Assembly: GCA_031289615.1 (NCBI GenBank)
Contig: JAITPD010000048.1
Span: 23,369-87,368 of the forward strand
Length of the DNA stretch: 64,000 nt
Source of the DNA: Lactobacillaceae bacterium
Lineage (GTDB): Bacteria > Bacillota > Bacilli > Lactobacillales > Lactobacillaceae
Direction of reading: 5' to 3'
Part shown: piece after piece, positions 15,455-25,131 of the stretch
Layout: the number at the start of each line of letters is the position of its first letter
How positions within the stretch are numbered: position 1 is the first letter of the stretch
Position numbers and translations under genes: made by a program
The notes under the pieces: model-generated
Told to the model about the DNA's origin: nothing
Databases searched by the model: none
Seen by the model: only the letters and a program-made list of their open reading frames with translations

Positions 15455-15480
15455 AAGCGTACAGAGATGTGCGCTTTTTG
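15455..15480 (+). terminator. Terminator closing the moron
   Basis: AAGCGTACA (15455-15463) pairs with TGTGCGCTT (15468-15476) around GAGA, followed by TTTTTG. With the promoter at 14476 it makes the insert between chaperone and tape measure an independent unit. Confidence 0.75.
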
Positions 15481-15506
15481 TATACATAAAATTAAAGGAG
15501 GATGTT

Positions 15507-18500
15507 ATGGCAGGTTCACGAGTTAAAGGAATCACAATTGATATTGATGGAGATACTAAGGGACTAGACAAAGCATTATCTAGTGTTAATTCTTCAGCAC
15601 GTAAAACACAAACAGAGTTACGAGATGTTAACAAATTATTGAAACTTGATCCAAGTAATGTTGAATTAGTATCACAGAAACAAAAGTTATTAGGACAAGC
15701 AGTAGAACAAACTGGTGAAAAGCTTAAGCAATTGAAATCAGCTCAAGCACAAGTTGAAGCCCAATTTAGGAGTGGAGATATTGGTGAAACACAGTATCGT
15801 GCCTTTCAACGTGAAGTTGCTCAAACAGAATCTCAATTAAAAAGTTATAAAGGCCAAATTCAAACAACTGAAAGCGAACAAACTAGATTATCTTCAGCGA
15901 CAAAAACTCTTGGAAACTTTTTTACGGTTACAAAATCCAAAGTGGAAGATTTTAGAGGTGTTATTGGTGATAGATTAGTAAATGCTTATAATAGCGGAAC
16001 TGCAAGCGCTGATGATATGGAACGTGTATTATCTAAGATTAGTAAAGATTCAGGAGTTGCCGGATCGAGCCTACAAGAGCTTGCTAAAAAGGTTAATTCT
16101 ATTGATGATGGTGCTGATGTTGATAAAGTACGTGAAAGCATTAAACAGCTTGGTGTAGATGGAGGAGTTGCTGGAGAACAGCTAAAAAAAATAACTGAAG
16201 GTTCTAATTCTGAAAAATGGCAGAATATGGCTGATGGTGCTGTTAATGCAAAAGATAATATAGTTAATTTTAGTAAGAGCGCTATGGATGCATGGTCTGA
16301 AACTGATGAAGCAGTTGATAATTTAACATCTAAGACTGGCGCTACTGGTAAAGCTGCTGATAAGTTAGCAAGTTCTTATAAAGCTGTCATTACTAGCATG
16401 CCTATTAGTGATACAAAAGAATTATCTGATACTTTAGCCGGATTAAATTCTAGGTTTGGGTTAACTGGTGATGCATTAACTCAATCTGGAACTAAGATGG
16501 AGGAGTTTTCTAAAGTTACTGGGCAAAATGGTGCTGAAGCTGTTGAGGGTATTCATGATGCTATGGGAAAATTTAATTTATCAGCAAAGGAGATGCCTAG
16601 TGTATTAGATGCATTTACTGCTGCTAGTCAACGTAGCGGGGTTCCAGTTGCAGACCTTGAGCAATCAGCTTCTAAAGCAGCACCTACCTTTAAAGAGTTG
16701 CATATTAATCTACAAAATGGTGTGGGTATTCTTGCAGCATGGCAAAAGGGCGGAGTAGATGCTGACACTGCTTTACGTGGTATGACAAAAGCAAGTGTTA
16801 ATTACGCTAAAGAAGGTAAGAGCCTTAAAGATGGGTTGACTGATACCTTTAACGCCATTAAAAATGCTAAAAATCCTCAAGATGCTCTCAATGCATCGGT
16901 TGAAGCTTTTGGAGCTAAATCTGGTCCACAAATGTCTGATGCAATTAAAGATGGTAAAGTTTCTCTTGATGATTTACAAAAATCAGTTAAAGGTACAGGT
17001 GGACAGTTATCAGCTTCATATAAGCAAACTCTTGATCCATCAGATAAATTAAAAGTATCTCAACAACAAATGAAAGAGGCTATGGCAGAAGTAGGTGGAG
17101 CTATTCAAAGCGCACTACTACCTATTATGCAAACTTTAGGCCCAATTATAAAAGGCGTTGGAGAAGAATTTAGTAAAATGCCAGGGCCTATTAAAACAGT
17201 AATCGTTGCATTTGGTGGTATAGCTGTTGCAATAGGATTTTTGGCGCCTTTAGTAGCAAGTATAGGAACAGTTGTAAAGGCTATTAAAGATTGGGGATTA
17301 GCGACAAAGATTGTTTCAGCTGCTACAAAAGTATGGTCAGCAGTACAAGCTGCATTCAATATTATTATGGACGCTAATCCTATTTCACTAATCATAATTG
17401 CGATTGCAGCAATTATTGCAATTATTGCGATTGTAATCACAAAAATGCATGCTTGGGGTGATGTGTTTAATTTTATTAAGGATATAGCCTCTGGACTTGG
17501 TTCATTTTTCAGTGGGCTATGGAGTGGAATTCAACAGGTGTTCACATCAGCAGTTAGCGCTATTGGTAGTTTTCTAACTGGTGCTTGGAACGGAATAGTG
17601 AATGTCATTACAATGGTGTGGAGTGGAGTAACAGGCTTTTTCTCAGGTCTGTGGAATGGCATTAGTTCTGTTTTTAGTTCAGTAGTTAGTGCTATCGGTG
17701 GTTTCTTAAGTGGAGCATGGAATGGTATTTCTGGTGTTATTACATCAGTTTGGAGCGGTATAAGTGGTTTCTTTTCTGGATTGTGGAATGGGATTAGTGG
17801 CATCTTTAATTCTGTTGTTGGTGGGATTGGTTCATTCTTGAGTGGTGCCTGGAATGGAATGAAGAGTGTTGTGTCATCAGTATGGAATGGAATTAAAGGT
17901 ATCTTTAATACTGTAATTGGGGCTATTAGTAGTTTTATTAATTCTGAAGTGAATGGTTGGAGGAATATCTTCTCTGCTGTATTAAATGCCATAAAAGGGA
18001 TTGTCAGTGGCTTTGTTAATGGAGTTAAGAGTGTCTTTAATGGGATTAAAGAAGTTGGTAGGATTGTTGGGGATGCATTTAATAGTGTCAAGGATAAGGC
18101 GTCAAGCATCTTAAATGGTGTGTGGAACTTTATTAAGGGTGTTATTGACAAAATTAAGAGTGCATTCAACTTCCATATTTCATTTCCAGAAGTTCACATA
18201 CCAAAAATTAAGCTACCACATTTTTCACTTAGTGGTGATTTTGATCCATTGAAAGGCAAGTTACCTAAGATTGGGATTGATTGGTATGCCAAGGGTGGTG
18301 TGTTTAATAAGCCAACCTTGTTTGCAACAAATAGTGGAATGAAAGGCGTTGGTGAAGCGGGACCTGAAGCAGTTCTACCTTTGAATGATGACACTTTAGG
18401 TGGTATCGGTAAAGGGATTGCTAAGGCTATGGGTAATCAAAAACAACAACAAGTTCAAATTAATCAGAACTTCTATGTGCAAGATAATCCATCTGAATAT

Positions 18501-18560
18501 GAAGCTGCAAGGCAGTTAAAGAACGTCTTGAAAAGTATGGCATATAAAGCAGCATTTTAA
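15507..18560 (+). CDS. Tape measure protein
   Basis: A 1017-residue tail length protein. The first 150 residues are coiled coil (VNKLLKLDPSNVELVSQKQK and onward). A middle domain around 280-500 has the phage-minor-tail-like pattern (SGVPVADLEQSASKAAPTFK). Two hydrophobic segments lie near 565-585 and 625-650 (LIIIAIAAIIAIIAIVI). Residues about 655-830 are repeats built on FFSGLWNGI, VVSAIGGFLSGAWNGI and VWSGI. AAAGGAGGATGTT precedes the ATG. Length is proportional to the tail shaft. Confidence 0.9.
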   Translation: MAGSRVKGITIDIDGDTKGLDKALSSVNSSARKTQTELRDVNKLLKLDPSNVELVSQKQKLLGQAVEQTGEKLKQLKSAQAQVEAQFRSGDIGETQYRAFQREVAQTESQLKSYKGQIQTTESEQTRLSSATKTLGNFFTVTKSKVEDFRGVIGDRLVNAYNSGTASADDMERVLSKISKDSGVAGSSLQELAKKVNSIDDGADVDKVRESIKQLGVDGGVAGEQLKKITEGSNSEKWQNMADGAVNAKDNIVNFSKSAMDAWSETDEAVDNLTSKTGATGKAADKLASSYKAVITSMPISDTKELSDTLAGLNSRFGLTGDALTQSGTKMEEFSKVTGQNGAEAVEGIHDAMGKFNLSAKEMPSVLDAFTAASQRSGVPVADLEQSASKAAPTFKELHINLQNGVGILAAWQKGGVDADTALRGMTKASVNYAKEGKSLKDGLTDTFNAIKNAKNPQDALNASVEAFGAKSGPQMSDAIKDGKVSLDDLQKSVKGTGGQLSASYKQTLDPSDKLKVSQQQMKEAMAEVGGAIQSALLPIMQTLGPIIKGVGEEFSKMPGPIKTVIVAFGGIAVAIGFLAPLVASIGTVVKAIKDWGLATKIVSAATKVWSAVQAAFNIIMDANPISLIIIAIAAIIAIIAIVITKMHAWGDVFNFIKDIASGLGSFFSGLWSGIQQVFTSAVSAIGSFLTGAWNGIVNVITMVWSGVTGFFSGLWNGISSVFSSVVSAIGGFLSGAWNGISGVITSVWSGISGFFSGLWNGISGIFNSVVGGIGSFLSGAWNGMKSVVSSVWNGIKGIFNTVIGAISSFINSEVNGWRNIFSAVLNAIKGIVSGFVNGVKSVFNGIKEVGRIVGDAFNSVKDKASSILNGVWNFIKGVIDKIKSAFNFHISFPEVHIPKIKLPHFSLSGDFDPLKGKLPKIGIDWYAKGGVFNKPTLFATNSGMKGVGEAGPEAVLPLNDDTLGGIGKGIAKAMGNQKQQQVQINQNFYVQDNPSEYEAARQLKNVLKSMAYKAAF

Positions 18561-18578
18561 CGAAAGGAGTAATTTTAA

Positions 18579-19466
18579 ATGGCATTAACTGAAAAGATAA
18601 TCTATACCAACTCATTGGGGCAGATATTAGAATTTAACCATATCGCTCCTTTTTATTTGGTTGACTACTCTGGTTTTGGCCAACCTAATAATACAATCAC
18701 TTCATCCAAGCAGTACGGAACTGATGGTGAACAGTTTAATCAACAAACACTAGACTATCGTGATTTAGATGTTGATGTAGTTATTCAAGCTGTTGGGCCA
18801 GAAATTTTACTAGAATTGAAACGTGTTTTTATTGATGTTCTTAATCCAAAATTGCATGGAAAGTTGACGTATAAAACAGAAGCTCACTCCTATGAAATTG
18901 ATGTAATCTTGTTAAAGGGATTAGATGAAAGTGATAGTCGTGGTAAAAATTGGCAGAGTGCTAATCTTCAGTTCAGGGCTCTTTCTCCATTTTGGCGTGA
19001 CACTTCTGATTACATCAAAAAGGTGGATATGTCAGACATTGAAAACAAGTTGAAGTTTGATTTGTCAATTCAAGACCAGTTTGAGTTTGCTACATCAAAT
19101 AACGGACAAATTGTTAACATCCAAAATTATGGTTCAACTCCAATCGGGGCTATCTTTACATTTGAATTTGTGGGGGAAACAGCAGTACCGGAAATATTAA
19201 ACGTAGTAACTAATGAATATTTTGGCTTTGATGAAACATTTGAAACTGGTGATAAATTAGTAGTTTCAACGATTCATAATGATAAACATATGACATGGAC
19301 CAAGGCTGATGGGAAAATAGTTAACCTAATGGTGGTACGAAAAGCTGGGTCAACATTTTTACAGCTTGATAATACAGCAGCTAATTATTTACAAGTTAAG
19401 GCTGTTAGTGGAATTGAAAACGTTAAGGTAACAGTGGAGTACTATCCATTGCTGTTAGGAGTATAG
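18579..19466 (+). CDS. Distal tail protein (Dit-like)
   Basis: A 295-residue protein directly behind the tape measure. The N-terminus (IIYTNSLGQILEFNHIAPFYL) and the middle (GKNWQSANLQFRALSPFWRD) are characteristic of siphovirus Dit proteins, which form the hub at the tail tip. The C-terminal half is beta-rich, as in the galectin-like part of Dit. AAAGGAG precedes the ATG. Confidence 0.85.
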   Translation: MALTEKIIYTNSLGQILEFNHIAPFYLVDYSGFGQPNNTITSSKQYGTDGEQFNQQTLDYRDLDVDVVIQAVGPEILLELKRVFIDVLNPKLHGKLTYKTEAHSYEIDVILLKGLDESDSRGKNWQSANLQFRALSPFWRDTSDYIKKVDMSDIENKLKFDLSIQDQFEFATSNNGQIVNIQNYGSTPIGAIFTFEFVGETAVPEILNVVTNEYFGFDETFETGDKLVVSTIHNDKHMTWTKADGKIVNLMVVRKAGSTFLQLDNTAANYLQVKAVSGIENVKVTVEYYPLLLGV

Positions 19467-19467
19467 A

Positions 19468-20619
19468 ATGGGTAATAAATTAGAAGAAATTGAGCAGTTT
19501 AAGCGGGATATTAATACTTTATTTTACGTTTCAGCTTACTTGATTGATGAATGGATTTCATTACGAGTTGATCAATTCTATTATTCATATGACACATTTG
19601 TTTTGAAGATGGCGTTAACAAAGGGAACAGGACAACAATTTAGTAATGATGATATTTTAGATATTAATAATGAGTACTTTTACGTTGATAAAATTACGGC
19701 TTCAGAAGAAGAGAAATATATTCAAGTTGAAGGTAGATCATTGTTAGCTAAAACATTAAACAGAATTATTAACAGTAACTTTTCAACAGGTAATAATTAC
19801 AAGCCAGAACAAATTGCTAGTTTAATCTTGGAACAGAATGGTATTTCTGGAACATTTGCTAATAGAGATTTTAATCAGTTGCAATTAGATAAATTTGATG
19901 ATTCTAAAGATTTAACTGGTCAGAGAATTAGTAACTATCAAAATAGTTATGGAGTTGTGATGGAAGCTGTAGAAAACCTGATGAAAACATATGATTTTGG
20001 TGTAAGTGAAAAAATATCAACGGAAGCAACGGCTTTTTTTATCAAGATACCTTGTTCAACAAAAGTTTCCTTCTTCAAGGGGCGTGATCAATCAAAGTTT
20101 GTTCAGTTTGATAGTGACTTTGATAATTTATCAAAAGAAACTTATGAAACTTCAAATTATGATGAAAAGAATATTGCCTATGTTTTTGGTAGTGGTGATG
20201 GAAATGCACGTAAAAATGTTGTAGTTGGTTCAACGGATAGCAGAGATATTGATCTAAAAGAATTGTATGTAGATGCTCGTGATTTACAGCCAACGGTCAC
20301 TGATAGTTCTGGTAAAAGTACACCTATGGCGGATGCACAATATCTTGAACTGTTACGACAACGAGGAAATGAAAAGCTGTTAGAACATGCTCCAGTTTTA
20401 CAGATGAATGGAGTGATTAATATAGATTCAAAGTTATTTGTTTTTGGGGATGATTATAGGCTAGGAGATCGTGTGAAGATTGTTTCTAGCCTTTTTGGTG
20501 TTTCAAAAGATGTGACAATTACAGCTTTACAATATGTTTGGGACGAAAAAGGATTTAAGGTAACACCAACTTTTGGGAATGAAAGTCCAACATTAATAGA
20601 TTTAATAAAGAGAGGTTAA
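19468..20619 (+). CDS. Tail tip hub protein (Gp37-like)
   Basis: A 383-residue protein that follows Dit after 1 base. VSAYLIDEWISLRVDQFYYSYDT and IQVEGRSLLAKTLNR at the start and LGDRVKIVSSLFGVSKDVTI with LQYVWDEKGFKVTPTFG at the end fit the siphovirus Gp37-like tail hub family. No endopeptidase domain is attached, so it is likely only structural. It plugs the tube and carries the receptor-binding part. Confidence 0.8.
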   Translation: MGNKLEEIEQFKRDINTLFYVSAYLIDEWISLRVDQFYYSYDTFVLKMALTKGTGQQFSNDDILDINNEYFYVDKITASEEEKYIQVEGRSLLAKTLNRIINSNFSTGNNYKPEQIASLILEQNGISGTFANRDFNQLQLDKFDDSKDLTGQRISNYQNSYGVVMEAVENLMKTYDFGVSEKISTEATAFFIKIPCSTKVSFFKGRDQSKFVQFDSDFDNLSKETYETSNYDEKNIAYVFGSGDGNARKNVVVGSTDSRDIDLKELYVDARDLQPTVTDSSGKSTPMADAQYLELLRQRGNEKLLEHAPVLQMNGVINIDSKLFVFGDDYRLGDRVKIVSSLFGVSKDVTITALQYVWDEKGFKVTPTFGNESPTLIDLIKRG

Positions 20620-20622
20620 AAG

Positions 20623-22020
20623 ATGGCAGAGTATAGTTTTCCACAAAGGGATGTTAATGGTGATCGTTTGTATTCTGATACAGACTTTGCACGATTTTAT
20701 CAAACACTGTTTAAAAATGGTGTCGTAACAACAGTTGGCCAAGGATTAGAAGTTCAGGCTAATTCAACGCCAAATATGACAGTTACGGTAACTGATGGGG
20801 CCATGATTATTAATGGACGGCAATATTTAAATACTAGTGATTTAGTTTTGTCAGTTCCAGTAGCTTCAGCAACTCAACAGCGAAATGATTCAGTGGTGGT
20901 TAGACTTGATTTAAATAACCGTACGATTAACACAGTTTACAAAGCAAATGATACGTCTGTATTACGTTCTGGAAGTGTGTACGAAATGCAGTTAGCAACA
21001 ATTAAGGTTGATAAGAATATCAGTAACATTACTCCAGGTATTATCACTGATAAGCGCGGCGATAGCACAGTAGGAGGATTTTCAACACCTTATGTTAATG
21101 TACCAACTGATGGAATTATTGCACAGTATACAGCCTTGTTAGAAAATTTCTTTAAGGGGTCTAAGGATAACTTTTCTGAATGGTTTGATCAGGTTAAAGG
21201 ATTGCTTTCATCTGATTCAGCAGGAAACTTGTTAAATAAAATTGATGCATTAGGAACTACAAACATCTCGTTGAATGGAGATGTGACGGGTATTAGCACT
21301 CTACAAGCTGGTGGCAATATCAGTACTGCATTGGTAGATGTACCACGTAAGGATACAGGTACAACTATTGTCCTAAATGATTATGGTAATCAGGTTGATT
21401 ACATTGATGATATTAAAACTGATAGCAAAGGGCGAGTTACCGCTGTAAATACAAAGGCGTTCGTAACTGCTCCTAATAGTACCGTTTCAAATTGGCAAGC
21501 TAATCATGTCTACAAAGCAGGAAGTATGGTTTACATTGGAGAGCTTGGGAGTGATACAACTGGTCATATTAAAGGTGGCATTTTCAGAGCAAATGCTACC
21601 CACACCTCTGGATCAACATTTCCAGCAAATGGAGCAAATTGGACACTACTGAATGCAGATTCTTATACACGATATTATCCTAGCATTCAAGTTGGGTTTT
21701 CAAAAACAGTTGCAATGTATCGTCAAGGCCGTTCAGTGACTGCTGCTGGATATATTGATGCTGGAGTATTCCCAACCAATGCCAACACTTTGCTTTGGAA
21801 TAATTTAGGTGAGGTAATTCCTACCAATCTTAGACCGGTAATTACAGTGGTATTATCAGCAACCGCAAATTGGGGAGAATCATACCTTGGATTTAAGGTT
21901 GGACCTGATGGGAGTTTGAAGTACAAAAAGCAGGGTGGGCCATATGGAGACATAACTGGTAACTGGATTGTTAAGCCAGAACTAGGTTATGAGTTTTCTG
22001 CTGGCGTACCATCATTTTAA
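20623..22020 (+). CDS. Tail fibre / receptor-binding protein candidate
   Basis: A 465-residue protein. Residues 1-150 are a beta-rich attachment domain (FPQRDVNGDRLYSDTDFARF, DGAMIINGRQYLN, ITDKRGDSTVGG). A helical segment near 165-200 and a fibre-like stretch (ISLNGDVTGISTLQAGGNIS) follow. A carbohydrate-binding-like part begins NWQANHVYKAGSMVYIGE near 289. Being the last structural gene before lysis, it is the best candidate for host recognition. Confidence 0.75.
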   Translation: MAEYSFPQRDVNGDRLYSDTDFARFYQTLFKNGVVTTVGQGLEVQANSTPNMTVTVTDGAMIINGRQYLNTSDLVLSVPVASATQQRNDSVVVRLDLNNRTINTVYKANDTSVLRSGSVYEMQLATIKVDKNISNITPGIITDKRGDSTVGGFSTPYVNVPTDGIIAQYTALLENFFKGSKDNFSEWFDQVKGLLSSDSAGNLLNKIDALGTTNISLNGDVTGISTLQAGGNISTALVDVPRKDTGTTIVLNDYGNQVDYIDDIKTDSKGRVTAVNTKAFVTAPNSTVSNWQANHVYKAGSMVYIGELGSDTTGHIKGGIFRANATHTSGSTFPANGANWTLLNADSYTRYYPSIQVGFSKTVAMYRQGRSVTAAGYIDAGVFPTNANTLLWNNLGEVIPTNLRPVITVVLSATANWGESYLGFKVGPDGSLKYKKQGGPYGDITGNWIVKPELGYEFSAGVPSF

Positions 22021-22048
22021 AAATACAATATAGAAAGGAATTTGAACG

Positions 22049-22474
22049 ATGATTAACGTATTTAATTTATTTCACTCAATGGAGCATGGCATCACATCTT
22101 ATATGTACATTTTGTTAATTGCATTGACCTTTAGTGACATCGCTTTAGGAACAGCGCGAGCATTTGTTAGAAAGAAGATTAATTCATCAATTGCAAAGAG
22201 TGGTATTTTGAAAAATGCTTTGCTCCTGATCATTCCAGCAATTCTTTATCCTTTTGCAGATATGATTGGTTATCGAACTATGGGTGATGCATTTATTGGT
22301 TTCTTAGCATTGTCACAAGGTTATAGTGTAGTTGAAAATTGGGTCGGATTAGGATTGCCATTTAATGAAAATTGGGAGTCCTTTTTTGATGACAAGAAGA
22401 TGGAACAAAAGCACCGGATTGGAACAGTTCACACAGATGTAATTGTGCCAGATGAATTTGATAAAAAGTTATAA
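22049..22474 (+). CDS. Phage holin
   Basis: A 141-residue membrane protein of the phage_holin_4 type: helices at about 15-37 (YMYILLIALTFSDIALGTAR), 55-72 (LLLIIPAILYPFADMIG) and 78-98 (GDAFIGFLALSQGYSVVENW), with the usual NW after the last helix and a charged C-terminus. It times membrane permeabilisation before lysis. GAAAGGAATTTGAACG precedes the ATG. Confidence 0.85.
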   Translation: MINVFNLFHSMEHGITSYMYILLIALTFSDIALGTARAFVRKKINSSIAKSGILKNALLLIIPAILYPFADMIGYRTMGDAFIGFLALSQGYSVVENWVGLGLPFNENWESFFDDKKMEQKHRIGTVHTDVIVPDEFDKKL

Positions 22475-22483
22475 GGACGGTTG

Positions 22484-23734
22484 ATGTCAATGAAAAATAA
22501 AACTAAGATTACTTTACTGTTTGCTGCAGCTTTACTTACTATTGGAGTTGCTGGGCCAGCTTATGCTGCTAAAAATGATTATGGAGTAGATTGGTCAGTT
22601 TACCAAGGTACACAAGGTCAAATGGGATATGGACGTGATAAGTTTGCTATTGCACAAATTGGTGGTTACTCTGGCGGTATTTATGACCAAAGCACTTATG
22701 ATACTCAAGTTCAGTATGCGATTGCACAAGGCAAACGTGCACACACTTATATTTGGTGGCAAGGAATTACTGATAATGGTACAGCTGATTATGTATTGAA
22801 TTACTTTTTGCCAAAGGTTCAAACACCTAAGAACTCAATTGTGGCACTTGATGTTGAAAGTGGAGCACAAAACACTGATGTAATCTTGCATGCGGTTCAA
22901 CGGATTAAAGATGCAGGCTTTACACCAATGGTTTACGGTTACAAAAACTTTCTGGTAAATAATACTGATCTAACGCGGATCTCCAATACAGTTCCACTGT
23001 GGTTGGCTTCATATCCAAACTATGAGGTTACTACTGAACCATACTGGCCAATCTTTCCATCTTGGGACAACGTTGGCTTGTACCAGTTTACATCATCTTA
23101 TGTTGCTGGTGGATTAGATGGTAATATTGATCTAACTGGTATCACTGACAACGGCTATACTAAGAACGATAATCCTAAAACTGACACTCCAGCAATTGAC
23201 GCTGGTAAACAAGCAGATAACACACCTAAAAAAGATATTGATGTAGGAATGACAGTAAAAGTTAACTTCTCAGCTAATAATTACGCAACAGGTGAATCAA
23301 TTCCTGAATTTGTTAAGGGAGTTTCACACAAGGTGATTCAGCGTGATGGGGACAATGTGTTGTTAGATGGTATTTACTCATGGATGAACATTCATCAAGT
23401 TGAAATTCTAGACGCTAACACACAAGAAACTGTGTCGTTTAACGGTGTGTATGTGGTTGATAAGTGGTTTATTTATGGTGGTAAGTGGTACGCACGTAAT
23501 AATGATATGAGTGTACCAGTTGCTGATTATAACAATGATATTCCAGTAGATAGCTTAACTTTAACAGATAGGTATGGTAATCCATTAGCTAATCAAGTTG
23601 CACAAGGAAATAATGGACAGATGGAGTATTTTACTTTGAATGGAAAGTACAAAGTATTAGATCGTTCTGGTTATAGTGTAAAAGTTGAAATTAGTGGAGA
23701 ACCTGTTTGGGTTGAATCTGCTTATACAAATTAA
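22484..23734 (+). CDS. Endolysin, GH25 muramidase with signal peptide
   Basis: A 416-residue protein. A signal peptide (basic MKNKTK, hydrophobic ITLLFAAALLTIGVAG, AYA-like cleavage site near residue 27) is followed by a GH25 domain: YGVDWSVYQG with the first Asp, ALDVESG with the DxE pair, and DGNIDLTG. The C-terminal part has SH3-like wall-binding repeats (DVGMTVKVNFSANNYATG; GKYKVLDRSGYSVKVE). A signal peptide implies Sec export independent of the holin, as known for some Oenococcus and Lactobacillus phages. The ATG at 22484 is chosen by spacing. Confidence 0.9.
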   Translation: MSMKNKTKITLLFAAALLTIGVAGPAYAAKNDYGVDWSVYQGTQGQMGYGRDKFAIAQIGGYSGGIYDQSTYDTQVQYAIAQGKRAHTYIWWQGITDNGTADYVLNYFLPKVQTPKNSIVALDVESGAQNTDVILHAVQRIKDAGFTPMVYGYKNFLVNNTDLTRISNTVPLWLASYPNYEVTTEPYWPIFPSWDNVGLYQFTSSYVAGGLDGNIDLTGITDNGYTKNDNPKTDTPAIDAGKQADNTPKKDIDVGMTVKVNFSANNYATGESIPEFVKGVSHKVIQRDGDNVLLDGIYSWMNIHQVEILDANTQETVSFNGVYVVDKWFIYGGKWYARNNDMSVPVADYNNDIPVDSLTLTDRYGNPLANQVAQGNNGQMEYFTLNGKYKVLDRSGYSVKVEISGEPVWVESAYTN

Positions 23735-23748
23735 TTAAATATGCTTTT

Positions 23749-23780
23749 ACCTCAGCTATTAATTTAGTTGAGGTTTTTTC
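23749..23780 (+). terminator. Terminator after endolysin
   Basis: ACCTCAGCTA (23749-23758) pairs with TAGTTGAGGT (23765-23774) around TTAATT, followed by six T. It probably ends the late transcript. Confidence 0.8.
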
Positions 23781-23916
23781 CTTTATGTATATGAGCCGGG
23801 AAATGCGTGGACAACCTGTGGACAATTAATTACATAACAAGGTTTAAACGTTGGTATAAAGCCATTGTTGAGGATTTATAATAACTCCCGTTTTCTCCTT
23901 TAGTAGTAATTTTTAA
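23781..23916. other. Prophage right-end region without gene, attR candidate
   Basis: No open frame of note. It holds a near direct repeat TGGACAACCTGTGGACAA (about 23811-23827). The right attachment site should be near here, since lysis genes end and host genes begin within 1.4 kb, but the left end is outside the window so the core cannot be matched. Confidence 0.3.
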
Positions 23917-23959
23917 AACCCCGTCGTATCAAAGCAAAAGGTATGGCGGGGTTGCTTTT
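23917..23959 (+). terminator. Long GC-rich terminator
   Basis: AACCCCGTCGTATC (23917-23930) pairs fully, with wobble, to GGTATGGCGGGGTT (23940-23953) around a 9-base A-rich loop, followed by GCTTTTC. It lies just before the Panacea gene and may insulate it from the phage late transcript. Confidence 0.7.
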
Positions 23960-24009
23960 CTCAAATGAACCCGTTTGTTTTTCAATAAATGTCTAAAGGG
24001 GGAATGATT

Positions 24010-24657
24010 ATGTTGAATATGAGCACTGAAAAGTTGGCCCTTGTGTCTTGGTTATACGAAAACGATCAACGGTCTTATCAAAATCCACGAAAGCTACAAA
24101 AGTTTTTATTTTTCTATGAGCTCTTTTCTAAAGTCATGGGTGAACAATACGAATTTGGTGGGTTCAAAGTTTGGTTGAATGGACCTGTTGATTCGTTTGT
24201 GTATGGGGATTATACGTATCGTCAGGATTATTTGGTTTCGGCAATCAAGCAAGCAGATCAAAAAGCGGTCAATCAAGAAATTGCAACGAAGGCTGATTTT
24301 TTGGTCAAGATTCTAAACAAAGAAGAAATTTCTGATTTGACGCATGATTTTGATTTGTGGAAGAAGCCTGCAGCATCTGAAAATTTTGCTGACAATAATG
24401 TCAAGCTCAACGAAACTTATTTTTCTAAAGAGGATGAGTTGACGGCTAAAGAACTATTTTTTCTATATGACGAAGAAATGATCAAAGATTCTACAGTGTT
24501 GCATGTTCTTGGGAAGCATTTTGTATTGTCTAATGGGGATGTCCATAAACTATCTAAAGAAAATGAAATTGTATTGAATCAACTTGCGACAGATGACTTG
24601 TTGAAAAATCCAGTATTTGTGGAGGTTGATGAAAAAGGGGGACTAATTATTGATTAA
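24010..24657 (+). CDS. Panacea (SocA/DUF4065-like) antitoxin candidate
   Basis: A 215-residue protein. Residues about 5-65 carry the Panacea pattern: LALVSWLYEND, then NPRKLQKFLFFYELFSKVMG, then FGGFKVWLNGPVDSFVYGDY, where the KLQK, YELF and GPV-VY positions match this domain. Panacea proteins act as antitoxins to unrelated toxins and are common on prophages. Of several in-frame ATGs, 24010 is best spaced from AAAGGGGGA. It overlaps the next gene by 8 bases, as TA pairs often do. Confidence 0.7.
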   Translation: MLNMSTEKLALVSWLYENDQRSYQNPRKLQKFLFFYELFSKVMGEQYEFGGFKVWLNGPVDSFVYGDYTYRQDYLVSAIKQADQKAVNQEIATKADFLVKILNKEEISDLTHDFDLWKKPAASENFADNNVKLNETYFSKEDELTAKELFFLYDEEMIKDSTVLHVLGKHFVLSNGDVHKLSKENEIVLNQLATDDLLKNPVFVEVDEKGGLIID

Positions 24658-25054
24658 AGAAGCTGACGTAATAAAGTTGTATTTACCATTTCCTAATATC
24701 AGTGAAAAATTAGCTAAATATAGGCATATGTACGCTGTTGAAAATAATCGTTATTCTTTGTTTGTAATTCAAACAGCAAAGCCCTATCTGGTTAGGAACA
24801 AAATACTAAAAAATTATATTACTCTTGATTGTGGCGCTGATTCGCCAGTTAAACATCGGTCCTATCTCGGAATGGACTTGAGATTTATTATTGAGAACAT
24901 CAAAATATCAGATCAAGCCAAAACTAAGGTTGGGTTATCCAAACTAATCTTGAGGAAAATTAGCTCTCAAGCAAAATTTGTCGCTCAAGAAATTACAATT
25001 GATCAAGCTGACGTAATAAATTTGAATGAAACCATCACTGTGCTAGACAAGTAG
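24650..25054 (+). CDS. Candidate toxin partner of Panacea protein
   Basis: A 134-residue basic protein read from a TTG at 24650 inside the end of the Panacea gene, with AAAAAGGGGG upstream. It has mixed strands and helices (KYRHMYAVENNRYSLFVIQTA; VRNKILKNYITLDCGADSPV) that loosely recall PemK/MazF-like folds, but no active site is clear. The toxin role is inferred only from its partnership with a Panacea domain, whose partners vary widely. Confidence 0.55.
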   Translation: MIKEADVIKLYLPFPNISEKLAKYRHMYAVENNRYSLFVIQTAKPYLVRNKILKNYITLDCGADSPVKHRSYLGMDLRFIIENIKISDQAKTKVGLSKLILRKISSQAKFVAQEITIDQADVINLNETITVLDK

Positions 25055-25075
25055 ATGACTAATAAAACGCTATTT

Positions 25076-25104
25076 TTGCATCTATCCCAGATTTGTGGTA
25101 TTAT
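25076..25104 (+). promoter_or_regulatory. Promoter of rimP-nusA-infB operon
   Basis: TTGCAT (25076-25081), 17-base spacer, TATTAT (25099-25104) with an extended TGG just before the -10. Transcription should start near 25111, giving a leader of about 100 bases before rimP. Confidence 0.65.
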
Positions 25105-25131
25105 TAATATTGTAATTAAAGCTCTTAACTG

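Noticed and set aside
17531..18169. 212-codon - frame opposite the tape measure repeats
   Set aside because: It mirrors the repeated + strand codons and has a repetitive Pro/Leu composition unlike a real protein.
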